Shown here in pieces: positions 47,421 through 58,859 of a stretch of DNA of 64,000 nt. The stretch's first letter is position 1; every line of letters begins with the position of its first letter. The stretch spans positions 23,024,991 to 23,088,990 of the forward strand of contig CM043942.1 of NCBI GenBank assembly GCA_014529385.2, read 5' to 3'. The notes beneath the pieces were generated by a model. It saw only the letters and a list, made by a program, of their open reading frames with translations, was not told the origin of the DNA and did no database searches. Both the position numbers and the translations under genes were made by a program. Source of the stretch: Adiantum capillus-veneris (lineage: Eukaryota > Streptophyta > Polypodiopsida > Polypodiales > Pteridaceae).

Positions 47421-47600
47421 GGGGGGAGTAATGTCAAGACAAGGGTCCCAATAGCTACAAGCCTATGGGAACATGAATTCCATATTCTAGGAGTGCACAT
47501 TAAGTATAGGGGCCCTTCTAATAGAGGTAGGGCCGGTAAGGGTGGTTGCGTGGAGCTTTAAATGTGCAAATCCAGTTTCTCTCTCAATGCAAGGTATGTG
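47418..47600 (+). repeat. Polypurine tract and LTR start
   Basis: CAAGGGGGGAGTAATGTCA (47,418-47,436) is almost the same as the 3' boundary of the 11 kb element (CCAAGGGGGGAGTAATGTCA, minus strand at 8,430-8,448). The LTR would start at 47,432 and end at an unknown point. Confidence 0.5.
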
Positions 47601-48410
47601 GATTGTGAGTTGTTTCAGGTTGTCAATGATGGTCCTTACTTAGCTAATGGTAGACTATGCGTCCTAGTGTTGTTCTTCACATGAGTTCCTTGCTCCTTGT
47701 TTGTGTCTTATTCTCTTGGCCCTTCATCAAGAGGAGGATGTATTTACAAGCAAGACTTGTTTTGCAAGCTTCTGCTATTCTTTTGCATTGATGTACGTAG
47801 AGGAGGGTTGAAGTTGCCTATTGCCTGCTCTTTTGCCACAATGGAGGGTGTGGTTTAGGTATGAGGTAATGGTGTGCATAAAACTCCAATAGAGTGAACA
47901 TAAGGTTCATTAGTGATATGCTTTTATTTATCTTTTTGAAAAGGAAAGCTTTTAGGATGTGGTAGCTCCTTAAATAAGGCTAACCACATAGTTAAACCCA
48001 TTGCAGTAAAAGTTCAATTCCGAGTGGAAACTGTGGGTCGGTTCAAATAGCAGGGAAGAAGAGAATGAGCTATCATCTACCGACAATCTATCAAGTTCAC
48101 ACGATTCGGAAGAAAGGCAATTCCCCATAGTTGGTCACAAGGTATAGCAATGTACACTATCGGTTTAACTTTATTCTTTGGTTGGGATCAAAGCCTGGTT
48201 GGCACATATTTGACATCACTGTTGTTGGGAGAGATTTAGACCAGGTGGCAATTTTGATGTCCAATCATGTACGGCTTTTGGCGACGATGACTTATCTCTT
48301 TTCAATTGCCCCCCCCCCCTCTCCCGACGCAGGGTTCGCAAGTGATGCAAGCAAGTTCCGATTTTCTGTTGTTCTCATGAGCAAATGGTAGAAAATTACT
48401 CACAATTGAT
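47601..48410. other. Unassigned sequence upstream of the cyclin gene
   Basis: No coding evidence. A poly-C tract lies at 48,310-48,318. Confidence 0.4.
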
Positions 48411-48596
48411 TGGCAACCATTTGCAACGGTGCAACTAATGACAAGCTATTTTTCAAGAAGACGAGGCTTTTTCACGTTTAGAGGCTTTTCTAAAACAAAT
48501 GTTTGGCAACCATTTGCGATGGTGCAGCTAATGACAATATATTTTTCAAGAAGACGATGTTTTTTCACGCTTCGAGGCTTTTCTAAACAAAGGTTT
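48411..48596 (+). repeat. 93-bp tandem duplication upstream of the cyclin gene
   Basis: TGGCAACCATTTGC.. starts at 48,411 and again at 48,504; the copies differ at scattered sites. The first copy carries a GCAACGGTGC core, changed to GCGATGG in the second. Confidence 0.85.
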
Positions 48597-48879
48597 GAAT
48601 GTCAAATGTGGTTGTTGGTTCTCACGTGAACTTCCTACGTTGATTGCGGGTTGCAGAGGCTAAGCCAAGTGAACTACACCCAACATCCACCTTTAGGGGA
48701 TGCATGGAGGTTATCTCAAAAAGCTTTCCTTTGCTGGAAAAACCAAAGATTGATTAGCCCTAGACATGTCGTTAGACGAGGGAGAAAGGGTAGGAGGGAA
48801 GGAGTGGAAAATGACAAAAACCAAAGCACTGAGAAGGACAGAATGGAAGCAAGGGACCACAAAAAGTGTGATCGTGATC

Positions 48880-49125
48880 AACGGCTCAATAAAAAGTACG
48901 ACCTGGACTCACCTGGAAAGTGCCACGTGGATGTATCAAATGACACCATGTGTCATGAAAGAAAGATGGCAAACAATTGTTGACAAACTTTGTTGGATGG
49001 GAAGCATAGGGAGGACAAATATATAATCGGGGAGCCGTTAGAAGAAAAGATCTGGGCCGCATGTGGCATGGATCGGACGGCTGATGAGGGAGGGTGCTGT
49101 TAACGAAGTGACTTATGTATCCGTT
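48880..49125 (+). promoter_or_regulatory. Cyclin promoter: MSA-type motifs and TATA box
   Basis: TCTAACGGCT (49,033-49,042, minus strand) is an exact fit to the mitosis-specific activator YCYAACGGYY bound by plant MYB3R proteins at G2/M. AACGG cores also occur at 48,880-48,884 (+) and 49,121-49,125 (-). AAATATATAAT at 49,018-49,028 is the likely TATA box. Motif matches are seen directly; G2/M control is inferred from known plant B-type cyclin promoters. Confidence 0.6.
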
Positions 49126-49354
49126 GTAGAATGCAACAGTCTAATGGAGGCTTTTCTCAATCGCTCTCTCATATAGAACGAGAGCTGGAGAGCAGGGAAA
49201 CCAGCAGCGCAGCGAAGGAGGCGAAGGTGCTCAGCAGGGAAATAGAAGGCGAACGCAGAAAACCGGCATTCCATATCCGCAGCTGATCGGATCAATTTTC
49301 CAACCTCATCGATCTCCATTCTCCTCTCTCTGTCTTCCATCGCCCACTTCGGCT

Positions 49355-49356
<2 letters not shown>

Positions 49357-49392
<36 letters not shown>
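49357..49392. repeat. (CT)n tract in the cyclin leader
   Basis: About 36 bp of CT inside the presumed 5' untranslated region. It could bind GAGA-type BPC proteins (inference). Confidence 0.9.
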
Positions 49393-49397
<5 letters not shown>

Positions 49398-49673
49398 CTG
49401 CATCACCCACGCTCGTCGCCCACGTCGTGTTCTGCGTCGTCTCCCCGGCCGATCGCCTTGCCATTTTTTTACAGTATGGCACCATCCCGGGTATTTGCCG
49501 TCGTTGTGTCCTCTTGGCCCAAAGGCTTGCGCCCCTCTATCAGCTTGTTCGCACCTGACTCCTTGACCCTCGCCCACCTGGGAAGCTTTTGACATCGCGG
49601 CTCAATTGGCCGATCAGGGTCATTTTCTACAAGCAAAAGAGAAGGATCCAATTATCACAGGCAACTCCTTGCA

Positions 49674-52600
49674 ATGTACGAAACCAGGGTAAGTCTGCCG
49701 CCAGCTTGGTGTATCTTCCTTGACATGCGATGACGTTTCTTATACTCTTCTATTGATCTGCGTGTGCATATTGTGTATGGCAGCTTCAAGCTGCTGGGAC
49801 CCAGGATGAAAACAAGCAAATGGAAGTCAGCGCCTTTTTGCCAAAAGGTAGCCTACAATCTGGAAGCCTCTGAATTGTGGTTCTTTCGCTAGGATTGTAG
49901 TCAATTACGTAGCTGCAAACGTTAATAACTAAATAGTAAACCTGACAAGAGCTGAGCTTCTGTGGTCATGCTCAAAGATTCATCACTTTCTAGTTCCTTT
50001 GCTAAAACAGGGGCTCCAGCAATGGGACACAACATCCACAATATGAAGGGCCATCCCACACAAGCAAACAATCGGCGAGCACTGGGAGACATTGGAAATT
50101 TGGTTGGAGCACTCTCAGCCAGATGCATTGTGAGCAAGGATGGTGTGCAATTACATGAGTACGACCCCTTCTTCCTTCTTCGCTAGAGTTGTATGAGCTA
50201 GACGCTTTTGCTTTCATAAGTGGCTAGGGTGTCCCACTAAAGCAATCCTTGCACTCACCAGGAATCCAGCGATGTTGGCTGCTGAGCATATGGCAAGACT
50301 TGAGAGACCCATTACTAGGTCTTAATTATTTAATAGTTGATTCTTTATCTTGGCCCTACAAGAATAGTTTGTGACTTAATCGAACTATTTTCTGCAGGAA
50401 ATTTGGAGCTAATCTTTCCAGCAATGTGCAACCCTCTGGACAAGCAGCAAGGGTAAGGAAAAATTCAAACATCTCGTCCTAATATGCAATCCTTATGCCC
50501 TACTGTCTTCGTTAGCAAGTAATGGTTCTCTCTTACCTGAACAGCCGTTCCCTTGTACAAAAGAGGATCTTGCATGTGAGCCAGTGCATAATGATGTGCC
50601 TCTTTCATGGCGCACCAAGCAGAGACGGACCATGGGCCACCCTTGTGCTGCTTCACAAGCCAATGAAGAAAAGAGAGTCTTGCCTTTTGAGCATGCATCA
50701 AAGATAAATGCACACAGGGCACTATTGGGGATAAAGAAGAAACAGACTATCACTGCTGCTCTTGCTGCCCGAAGCGAGGTCTGTGTGTTGTTTAATCGAG
50801 AAAACGGTTGACATTTGAGTTATCAAGTTGTGCTAATTGTAATGCCTTCCAGCTGCATCTATAACAACACAAACCCTGGTCTGCATGCCAGCATATCGGG
50901 GTTTACTTGGAAGAATAAGCTTTAGAGTGAATTGAAAATCCAGTAAGGCCTCGAAGCTTATTTGCCCACTGATCCTAAGCTCAGGGGAGGGTCAAAGTTC
51001 AATTATCAGACGGGCATTCAGACTCACTAACTTACTAGGGCATTCAGCAGCAAAAAGTAAAAGTAAACTCAAGTGCGAGAGACACAAATCCTGAGATTAA
51101 GCCATTGCTTGATTGCTTAATAACAATGAAAGACTTGAGAAATTACACAGTTTTGGGTTAGTAATTATTTTGTGGTGGCAATTCAATACTGAACATTGGC
51201 AGCCATTTTGGCTCGATTGCCGAGATGATTGGAAGTTGTAACTACTGCTGCATGATGTTCCTGGGCAAGGCAGAGTCTTCTATTACTGAAAGTAGTCCAC
51301 TTTTTGGCCCTGTAACAGACAGCATGTGGCGGCCATGAAGTGGAGATGGAAGAGGCAGAGGATCCTTTGCCCAATATTGATGAGGATGATTTCAACAACC
51401 CATTGGCTGTGGTAGACTACGTGGAGGACATGTACTCCTTTTACAGGAAAACAGAGGTCTGAGAAACTCAACTCCAGCAGTCAATTGATAACATGCATGA
51501 TGGTGTCATTACAGGTTGGGTTGTTCTTGTTATATTTCAGATACAAAGTTGTGTCTCCCCGGATTATATGGCCCGACAATCAGACATCAATGAGAAGATG
51601 AGAGCAATTTTAATCGACTGGTTGATTGAAGTGAGTCTTCGCTAGTCATTGGTTCAAGGAAATGATATGATTGATTAATACTCTGCTGCAGTGACCAATG
51701 CATGATATGTATGTTTGCAGGTACACTTAAAGTTTAAATTGATGCCAGAAACCCTCTACTTAACCATCAATCTCATTGACCGATATTTGGCCTGCCAAAT
51801 TGTGATGAGAAAGAATTTACAGCTTGTGGGCGTCACAGCCATGCTGCTGGCATGCAAGTATGAAGAAATATGGGCTCCTCTGGTGCAAGATTTCGTCTTT
51901 ATCTCTGATAAAGCCTACACAAGGGAGCAGGTTTTGGAAATGGTAAGGAGAGGAAATTGGTTTGGAACAGGCTGTGGCTATGTATAATACACATACTTTC
52001 GGCTGACAACTTGCCATTTCTTGTGTTTTCTTCAAATTTGTGAGCACAGGAGAAGCAGATGCTTAACAAACTGAAGTTCAACCTCACTGTGCCTACTTCT
52101 TACATCTTTCTCGTGCGATTCTTGAAGGCTGCAAGTGCAGATACACAAGTAAGAATGTGTACATAGAGAAGCTACATGATGTAGCAAATATGATCACTGC
52201 ATCGTTATCTTATAGGATACTGAGATTGCCCTCAGTTGATACTGCATCCACCACATTTTGGGACATGAGAAGTGATTTATGCATCCATATTTTCATGAAT
52301 GTACTATGGTTTGTGCAACAGCCTCGGCCATCATTGCATTTCAATGATTGTCCTCAACCATATGTATGATAGCAGCATCTGTCATTTGCATAACAGCCCT
52401 TCCCGCTATGATGTAGCTCGTCTCATATTTGAATAATGTCGTTCCTCTGTGTCTATTTTGATAAGCTTTTGACATGCGATACGGTGTATTTCAGCTGGAA
52501 ACGGTGGCATTCTTCCTTACCGAGCTCTGCCTAACAGAGTATGGCATGATGAGGTACTGCCCCTCACTTCTTGCTGCAGCTGCTGTGTACACTGCCCAGC

Positions 52601-52891
52601 AAACTCTCAAGTGGACTCCATCTTGGAGTACCACTCTGCAGCGCCATACAGGATACACGGAGATGCATTTGAGGTATGTGAGGCAAACTGGGTGATGGCC
52701 ATGAAAGCATTGTTCTTTTGCTTTTGCTTTCAGGTGGTAATCAGTTGCATCAATGCAGGGATTGTGCCACAATGATGGTAGGCTTTCATAAGACAGCCAG
52801 TGAGGGGAACCTTACAGTGGTGCACAAGAAATACTCGCATGCAAACTTTCACTCTGTTGCCGTTCTGGCTCCAGCTGTTTTACCAATGTGA
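49674..52891 (+). CDS. CYCB1: B1-type mitotic cyclin, 11 exons, 458 aa
   Basis: Coding exons: 49,674-49,688, 49,784-49,847, 50,011-50,158, 50,398-50,452, 50,545-50,778, 51,319-51,456, 51,541-51,630, 51,721-51,942, 52,050-52,148, 52,495-52,673, 52,759-52,891. They sum to 1,377 nt with every phase consistent and all introns GT..AG. The N-terminal destruction box RRALGDIGN would mark it for the anaphase-promoting complex. [15 protein letters not shown] is the plant B1 linker. The cyclin box starts with [16 protein letters not shown] and contains [11 protein letters not shown]. The C-terminal fold has [14 protein letters not shown] and [20 protein letters not shown]. It would activate CDK at G2/M. 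Weakest points are the tiny first exon (MYETR) and the exon 3 donor GTACGA. A 38-codon upstream ORF (49,476-49,592) lies in the leader. No stops, so probably functional. Confidence 0.93.
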
Positions 52892-53197
52892 TATTATCGC
52901 ACTCCTCTCCCGCCATCACCTGTAGATGATGTCGATCCACCTGCTCTAACACTTGGATAGGTCTCTGCCCCTATGCAGTACTCAAATCAATAACCTTTTT
53001 TTTTCTATAAATTTCCCCTTATCTGGGGGAAGCAAGCAAAGCGAGCAGGATCTTATTCTTTCAAGATGTTACTGACAACCGCAACCAACACACACCTTAC
53101 GAGGCAAAACCTCGACATTCACTCACATTCATGAATGCCAATGCCTCAGTTTTTGCCGTTGGCATTGTATATGCATATTTGTGACAATGCAGAAATC

Positions 53198-53203
53198 AAT
53201 AAA
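53198..53203 (+). terminator. Cyclin polyadenylation signal
   Basis: AATAAA, about 307 bp after the TGA stop, preceded by T-rich and TGTAT-like sequence. A distance typical of plant 3' untranslated regions. Confidence 0.6.
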
Positions 53204-53293
53204 GCTCTAGACATTTGAAAAAAAAGAGGTTGAAAAAACTCTAGAACTGCCAAACAGCAAGAGCAATCTTACAACCTGCTATGAAAGACTATG

Positions 53294-53297
<4 letters not shown>

Positions 53298-53333
<36 letters not shown>
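53298..53333. repeat. (CT)n microsatellite
   Basis: About 36 bp of CT just downstream of the cyclin gene. Confidence 0.95.
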
Positions 53334-53337
<4 letters not shown>

Positions 53338-53689
53338 ACCCCTTAATGTTTGTTCAATTAGAATTCAAGTGCCATGGGATCGACTACTCAGATTCAAATT
53401 GGGGCTGCCATTAATAATCTCCCAAAAAACTTATCTTAGAACGCCCCACCCCCTCGCACCTTGCCAACTACCATTGCCTTGAGTGCTATGTGTTCCCTTT
53501 GCATCGTGCCCCTTCAATGCTGTTGGCATTCTTTGTCGTTGCACTTTCAGAGCTCCTTGACATCTATACCATGCAGAGTCAAGGCACACAACGCAGAAGT
53601 AGGCGTGCTGATGCAAAGATAGGCTTTAGTGGTTTGTCGCCACGATTTCAACAATGGCCGATTGCTCTCTCTCTCGCTCTCGCAGAGAC

Positions 53690-53866
53690 CTGTTACCGCA
53701 AAGTAGAGGCAGCTAATGTGATCTCTCTTTCTCGTTTTACCTTACCCATTTGGAAAGTGCTTGAGGAGTCTCTTGTCCAGAATATCGTCTCCTGGAGTGC
53801 ATTGATTGCGGGATACGCCTGCCTGGGTTGCCATGCAGTGGTGTATCGTCTATGTATCCCTCTGTA
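53690..53866 (+). pseudogene. Pentatricopeptide-repeat (PPR) protein fragment
   Basis: The frame reads VLEESLVQNIVSWSALIAGY followed by ACLGCHAV. 'NIVSWSALIAGYA..G' is the hallmark of PPR motifs in PLS-class organelle RNA-editing proteins. Only about one repeat is recognisable. It stops at 53,864-53,866 and lacks a start or further repeats. It has no link to the cyclin gene and is probably a stranded scrap. Confidence 0.6.
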
Positions 53867-53879
53867 GGGCATCACAAAA

Positions 53880-54060
53880 ATTCTTCAATATTCTTCAATC
53901 CTTGTTACCTTCATCTACAATCTTTTCAATAAAAATGATGTGTTTTATGTACATAATGGACTCTAGGTACTTTTGGTATTGGCCGTCTGCAATCAAAGCA
54001 CAATCTGGATGGATAGCCTCTACCTCAAGACCTTCCTTACATTGTTCCGCCACCTTGCCA
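53880..54060 (-). other. Short open frame beside the tandem LTR-like units
   Basis: Minus-strand frame from ~54,137 to 53,895 with KVAEQCKEGLEVEAIHPDCA and YQKYLESIMYIKHIIFIEKI. Unrecognised. It may be flanking host sequence or element remnant. Confidence 0.3.
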
Positions 54061-55295
54061 CTAGTATATGTTTTGCCATTGTCATCCCTTTTGCAACTTC
54101 CACCATATTGTTTGGTCGTAGGTTGACACACACACACACACTAACTTACACACACACACTAACTCGCAGTATTTGGGGCATGGAATGAGTTGAAGACTTG
54201 TGACAGGTTATTCCAAGTTGAAGTTAGAGTTAGTTCCAAGGTGAAGTTAGAGTTAGTTCAGATCAACTTTATTTAGACTTCAAATCAAATAAGAGTCGAA
54301 CGGAAAGTAAGACTAAAACTAAAATACAGATTGAATTGGAAATGAGATTGAACACTAGAATTGGAATTGGAATGTATTCAGAGTCAACCAGTACAACAAA
54401 GTGAGTCAAGTATGCTCAGATGTAGGATTATAAGATACAAGAGTGTACAGAGCTCAAACACTAGCTCCCAAAAGAGAGAAGAGATCAATAGCCAATAAAT
54501 CACCCATAAAATTGAGTAATGGGTCCTATTTATAGTCTTTGGATTGGCGCTATGTTTGTACATTATACTAGCTACCACAGTAATTGGCCTTGATAATTAC
54601 CAATCTAGGCGCCCTTGTCTACATTTCTTCCTCCTTTTCTTTGAATTTTGGTGTAAACCAAAATTTCCAGTAGTTGTCTAGTATATGTTTTGTCATTGTC
54701 ATCCCTTCTGCAACTTCCACCATATTGTTTGGTCGTAGGTTCACACACACACACACACTAACTACACACACACACTAACTCGCAGTATTTGGGGCATGGA
54801 ATGAGTTGAAGACTTGTGACAGGTTATTCCAAGTTGAAGTTAGAGTTAGTTCCAAGGTGAAGTTAGAGTTAGTTCAGATCAACTTTATTTAGACTTCAAA
54901 TCAGATAGGAGTCGAATGGAAAGTAAGACTAAAACTAAAATACAGATTGAATTGGAAATGAGATTGAACACTAGAATTGGAATTGGAATGTATTCAGAGT
55001 CAACCAGTACAACAAAGTGAGTCAAGTATGCTCAGATGTAGGATTATAAGATACAAGAGTGTACAGAGCTCAAACACTAGCTCCCAAAAGAGAGAAGAGA
55101 TCAATAGCCAAGAATCACCCATAAAATTGAGTAATGGGTCCTATTTATAGTCTTTGGATTGGCGCTGTGCTTGTACATTATACTAGCTACCACAGTAATT
55201 GGCCTTGATAATTACCAATCTAGGCGCCCTTGTCTACATTTCTTCCTCCTTTTCTTTGAATTTTGGTATAAACCAAAATTTCCAGTAGTTGTACA
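54061..55295 (-). repeat. Two tandem 617-bp LTR-like units
   Basis: 54,061-54,677 and 54,678-55,292 are near-identical head-to-tail copies (period 617 bp). Each has ACTATAAATAGG on the minus strand as a TATA box and a (CA)n patch. The outer end of the second copy begins TGTACAACTACTGG on the minus strand, right after coding sequence. This looks like two adjacent LTRs of a minus-strand element. Confidence 0.75.
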
Positions 55296-58200
55296 TCAAT
55301 GACAGTCCACCGAACCTTCTTTCTTTTATGTGGAGCCTTCTTCCTGGTCGGTCGGTGAAGGATTCTTGGTGCTGCATTGATGAAGCACTAGAATCAACCC
55401 TCTCTTTCTGAATCAACCTGTAAATGGCTCCCTGCTCCAGTTGCTCTTTGCGCTCAGTCTTCATTTCCATCTCATAGGGGGTCAAGGGCTCCCAAGACTT
55501 TGTACCAGCATCCTGCAGAGTGTTTTTGTCTTTGATTAGTCGAGCCCTCACCAATCTGCAACAAAAGGATGTTGTATGTAGCCATCCGGTTGGTAATGGT
55601 GGCTGATTAGCTTTAATCCTTGCTTCAAAGAGTAGCTCAGCCAACCATCTCTCTGAATTGTGGCTCACACATTGCCTTGTTCTCTAGTGCCTTTTTAGGA
55701 ATTTTAAAGCTTCACATTCAATTGAATCAGCTCATTGGTGATTCAAATTATTGCACCAATCTAGCTCCTCCATTGACCCATCTTGAGTTGAAAGTTTCTG
55801 AGATCTGCTTTCAACTTGTCGAGGAACAGCTTTGTCCAGAGCCTCCTGCCATGCAATCCATTCAACCTTGCTTATTTCATACCATACCTTGTCGAGGAAC
55901 AGCTTTGTCCAGAGCCTCCCGCCATGCAATCCATTCAACCTTGCTTATTTCATACCATTCCCTGAGTTGATCATGACAATGCGAATATATTTGTGCTTGT
56001 CAGCAGGCTAAGGATACCTTGGGTACAATGCAGGAAAGAACTCAGGTAGTTCTTCCTCTTTTTGTAGAAATGGCATAAAGCGATATTGACGAGTTGGGAA
56101 AAAACTCTAAGAAATTCATTATACATTTGATTCTCTTGATGCATAATCTTCCTAGTGATCCTGACCAAATGGTAGAGACTCTTAAGATTTTGTTCATGTT
56201 CTCTCAATGTCATCCGAGTCTGTGGTCCTCTACTATTGGTATCCTTATTCTCTAGCAGTGCCTTGACCCACTGGTCCAAGATTCCTTTGGCGCTCTGCAT
56301 TTGAATTAGCATCTTCTTCATTTGGATGCGAATGTCCTTCATGCATTGGTAGGTTAGCTTAGTTTCTAAAGGCATTTCTAGTTGCAATCCCAGAGCTTTC
56401 AAATTATCAGTGGTGTCCTTAAGGTAAGGATTTACTGTCATATCATCAGTGCTAAGACACTACTCTGGAACTCTCTCTAAGACTTGAACATAGCTTGGGT
56501 GCGGAGGCAACTGGCAGACTTCTTGATTATGATAACTGATCCATTTTTAGTCGTTTACCATTCTTCTAGCACCCACATACAACATTTCAAATCTTTCTAG
56601 GTCTGAGTAAACAGTTTCATCATATAGAAACTCCTCAATTTTAAGTGCTTTCGGCTTCCTCAATATCGCTTATTGAGCGTCAGCAGCTCAATGGAGTAAT
56701 TATAATCTGAATCAAAATCTGAGCCTAGAAATAAATTCTTACCTTTATCAATTCTTTGGACTATTCCAGATTGTTAGGTAGTCAGTGGTGTCTGCTGGGG
56801 GGTGAATCCTTTTCAATCTATTCCTTTGTTTGTGTTGGTCCCCCAGTATTTGTTTTTGCATTGGCCTCAGAGTCTTGGTGCTCAATAGCCCCTGATCCTT
56901 TTGTAGCAGATCCTGGCAGTGGAGGAGACAGGGGATATCATCATCATCATCATCCTTATCATCATCACCCTAATTGCTTAGATATATTCCTTCATCCTCA
57001 AGTTCCTTCTCCTCATCCTTGTCGTAGTCTTCATTTTGCACCTTCTGGCTGTTGAGGAACTCCAGCATGGCTTCATTGAGCAGTGCATTGCTATACGTAT
57101 TCCTTTGCCTTATGTCAGAGATCAAACTGAAGAGACTCTATGACCTTTTGCAGATCATCCAGATTTAAAGTCAGGTCTCCATCTGCATCCACAATGTCTA
57201 CCAAGGACTAATAGATATACTTTTCAAGGATAGCCTTCTTCATCAGATTGTGAGTTTTGTGAACCATTCTATTGTTAGCCCTTTTTAGGTTCAACATTGT
57301 TAAATCTTTTTGATGTCTGTAGGCAACCTTTTTCTCCTCTTCCATGATTGCATTTTCAGTTATGAGACCATATATCTTCCTCTCTGGATATTACATATGT
57401 TTCGAGCACTCTGATTCTGGTAAAAAAAAAACAATATCTCTTTCCCCCATTCAACTTTTTATTTCTTCAATGCATCAACTTCTGCGTTAGTTTGTTGCAG
57501 TTCCTCTTTTAGAGCAATCATTCTATACTAGAAATTGACGCTTGGGCCTCCATCATTTGCCCTATGGAATTCACAATTGTATTCCATCCTAATTGTATGG
57601 CAGATGCACATCCCTCCGTAATGGTATTAGGATTTGTTTGATCAGTTTCATACACAATCATAAGAAAAAAGTAGGTAATAAGGATCTGTCTAATTTTTTC
57701 ATTATCAATCTTCCCTTTAATGGCTATTTTTGTAGTCATTGTCACCCTTGTTGAGTTTGACCAACTGAATTGATGTTTGTTCCCCTTGCTACGTTTGATC
57801 TGTAGTGCTACCAGATGCTTGATCTTTACCTTCAACCTATTGTGTAGTGGTCTGGGTTGGAAGAGTGCTTGCTGACTTAGCTTTTTCTAGACCCATAATA
57901 TCCTTGGCATCGACAGGTATGTTGGTCTTCTCGTTTTCCTTTCCTGCTAGAGGGGTAGATTGACTGGTATCAGTTGGTTTTTGCACTCGTGCCTGAAATT
58001 TCTCTAGCAAGGTTGTGTTCTTTTACTTCTTACCAAATGGGCTTCCATATGTCTGGGATGCTGATCTTTTTATTCATATTATTGCTACTTCTTTGCCTTT
58101 GTCTTCAGATGTCTGCCCAATATCTGTGTCTTCTGAAGTCAATGAAAGACTTATTCTATGCTTATTTGTGATGTCCCCAGCTACCTTTGCCCAGCCCTTC

Positions 58201-58750
58201 TGAACATTGGAATGCGGTGGAGTGCAGGTGGCCCAGTAGAAAAACTGCCAAACTTATTAGGCTTTGAACAAGTTCTATGGTTTAACTTTGGCCATCTACT
58301 GCATTACATTGGTGTACAAAAATTTACTAAGATTAATATTGGCATTGGGGTTCAAAACCCTTGCCATCAGCATAGCAAATAATTTTCCTAAATTTTAACT
58401 GGGGTTTTTTTTAGACTAATTGCTTCAATAATGAATCTATATACTAGTGTACACTCTAGGATTGCCACTGAAATTCCATGTCCACCTGACTTCCTCTTCT
58501 TCCTAGGTGGCTCATCTTCTTTCAAGTAATGACTTACCTCATCAATGGTAGATGGTGCAACCTTGTTTGTGGATGGCATCTTAAACACATGAGCCAATTC
58601 CCCTTTAGTGATTTCCAGTAATGTGCCATTCACTTCAAAAAAATTGGTTTTGAAGAATCGTTTGGTGGAGGGGGAAGCTCTTTTCCTCAAGTGCATTGGT
58701 CGACGTGTGTTGTAATTCCATGCCAGGGCAGGTGCTTTCTAGTTTCGGTG
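55296..58750 (-). pseudogene. Decayed ORF(s) of an LTR element, type unrecognised
   Basis: Minus-strand pieces: 58,696-58,388 (MHLRKRASPSTKRFFKTNFF, EITKGELAHVFKMPSTNKV, then a basic PPRKKRKSGG), 57,835-57,518, an acidic Asp-rich stretch at ~57,040-56,935, 56,441-55,971 (helical, LETKLTYQCMKDIRIQMKKM), and 55,668-55,296, whose frame runs on into the LTR-like unit. The pieces lie in different frames with stops between, so the gene is broken. I see no polymerase motifs and cannot name the family. A gag-like protein of a non-autonomous element is the likeliest reading. Confidence 0.45.
55815..55960. repeat. 73-bp tandem duplication
   Basis: CTTGTCGAGGAACAGCTTTG.. occurs at 55,815 and 55,888 with about two differences. 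73 is not a multiple of three, so it shifts the frame of the overlapping element ORF. Confidence 0.9.
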
Positions 58751-58859
58751 GTGGTCTTTTGGGTGGCCGTGTGCTTGGGATCACTTGCTCTTAATTTTCC
58801 AACAATGTCATGGAGGATTGAAGTCTAAAATGCTGGAAAATGACTTGCCCTATGGATGA

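Noticed and set aside
53490-53690. Upstream extension of the PPR fragment as a full gene
   Set aside because: The frame before 53,690 has no recognisable PPR repeats and includes CT-repeat translation.
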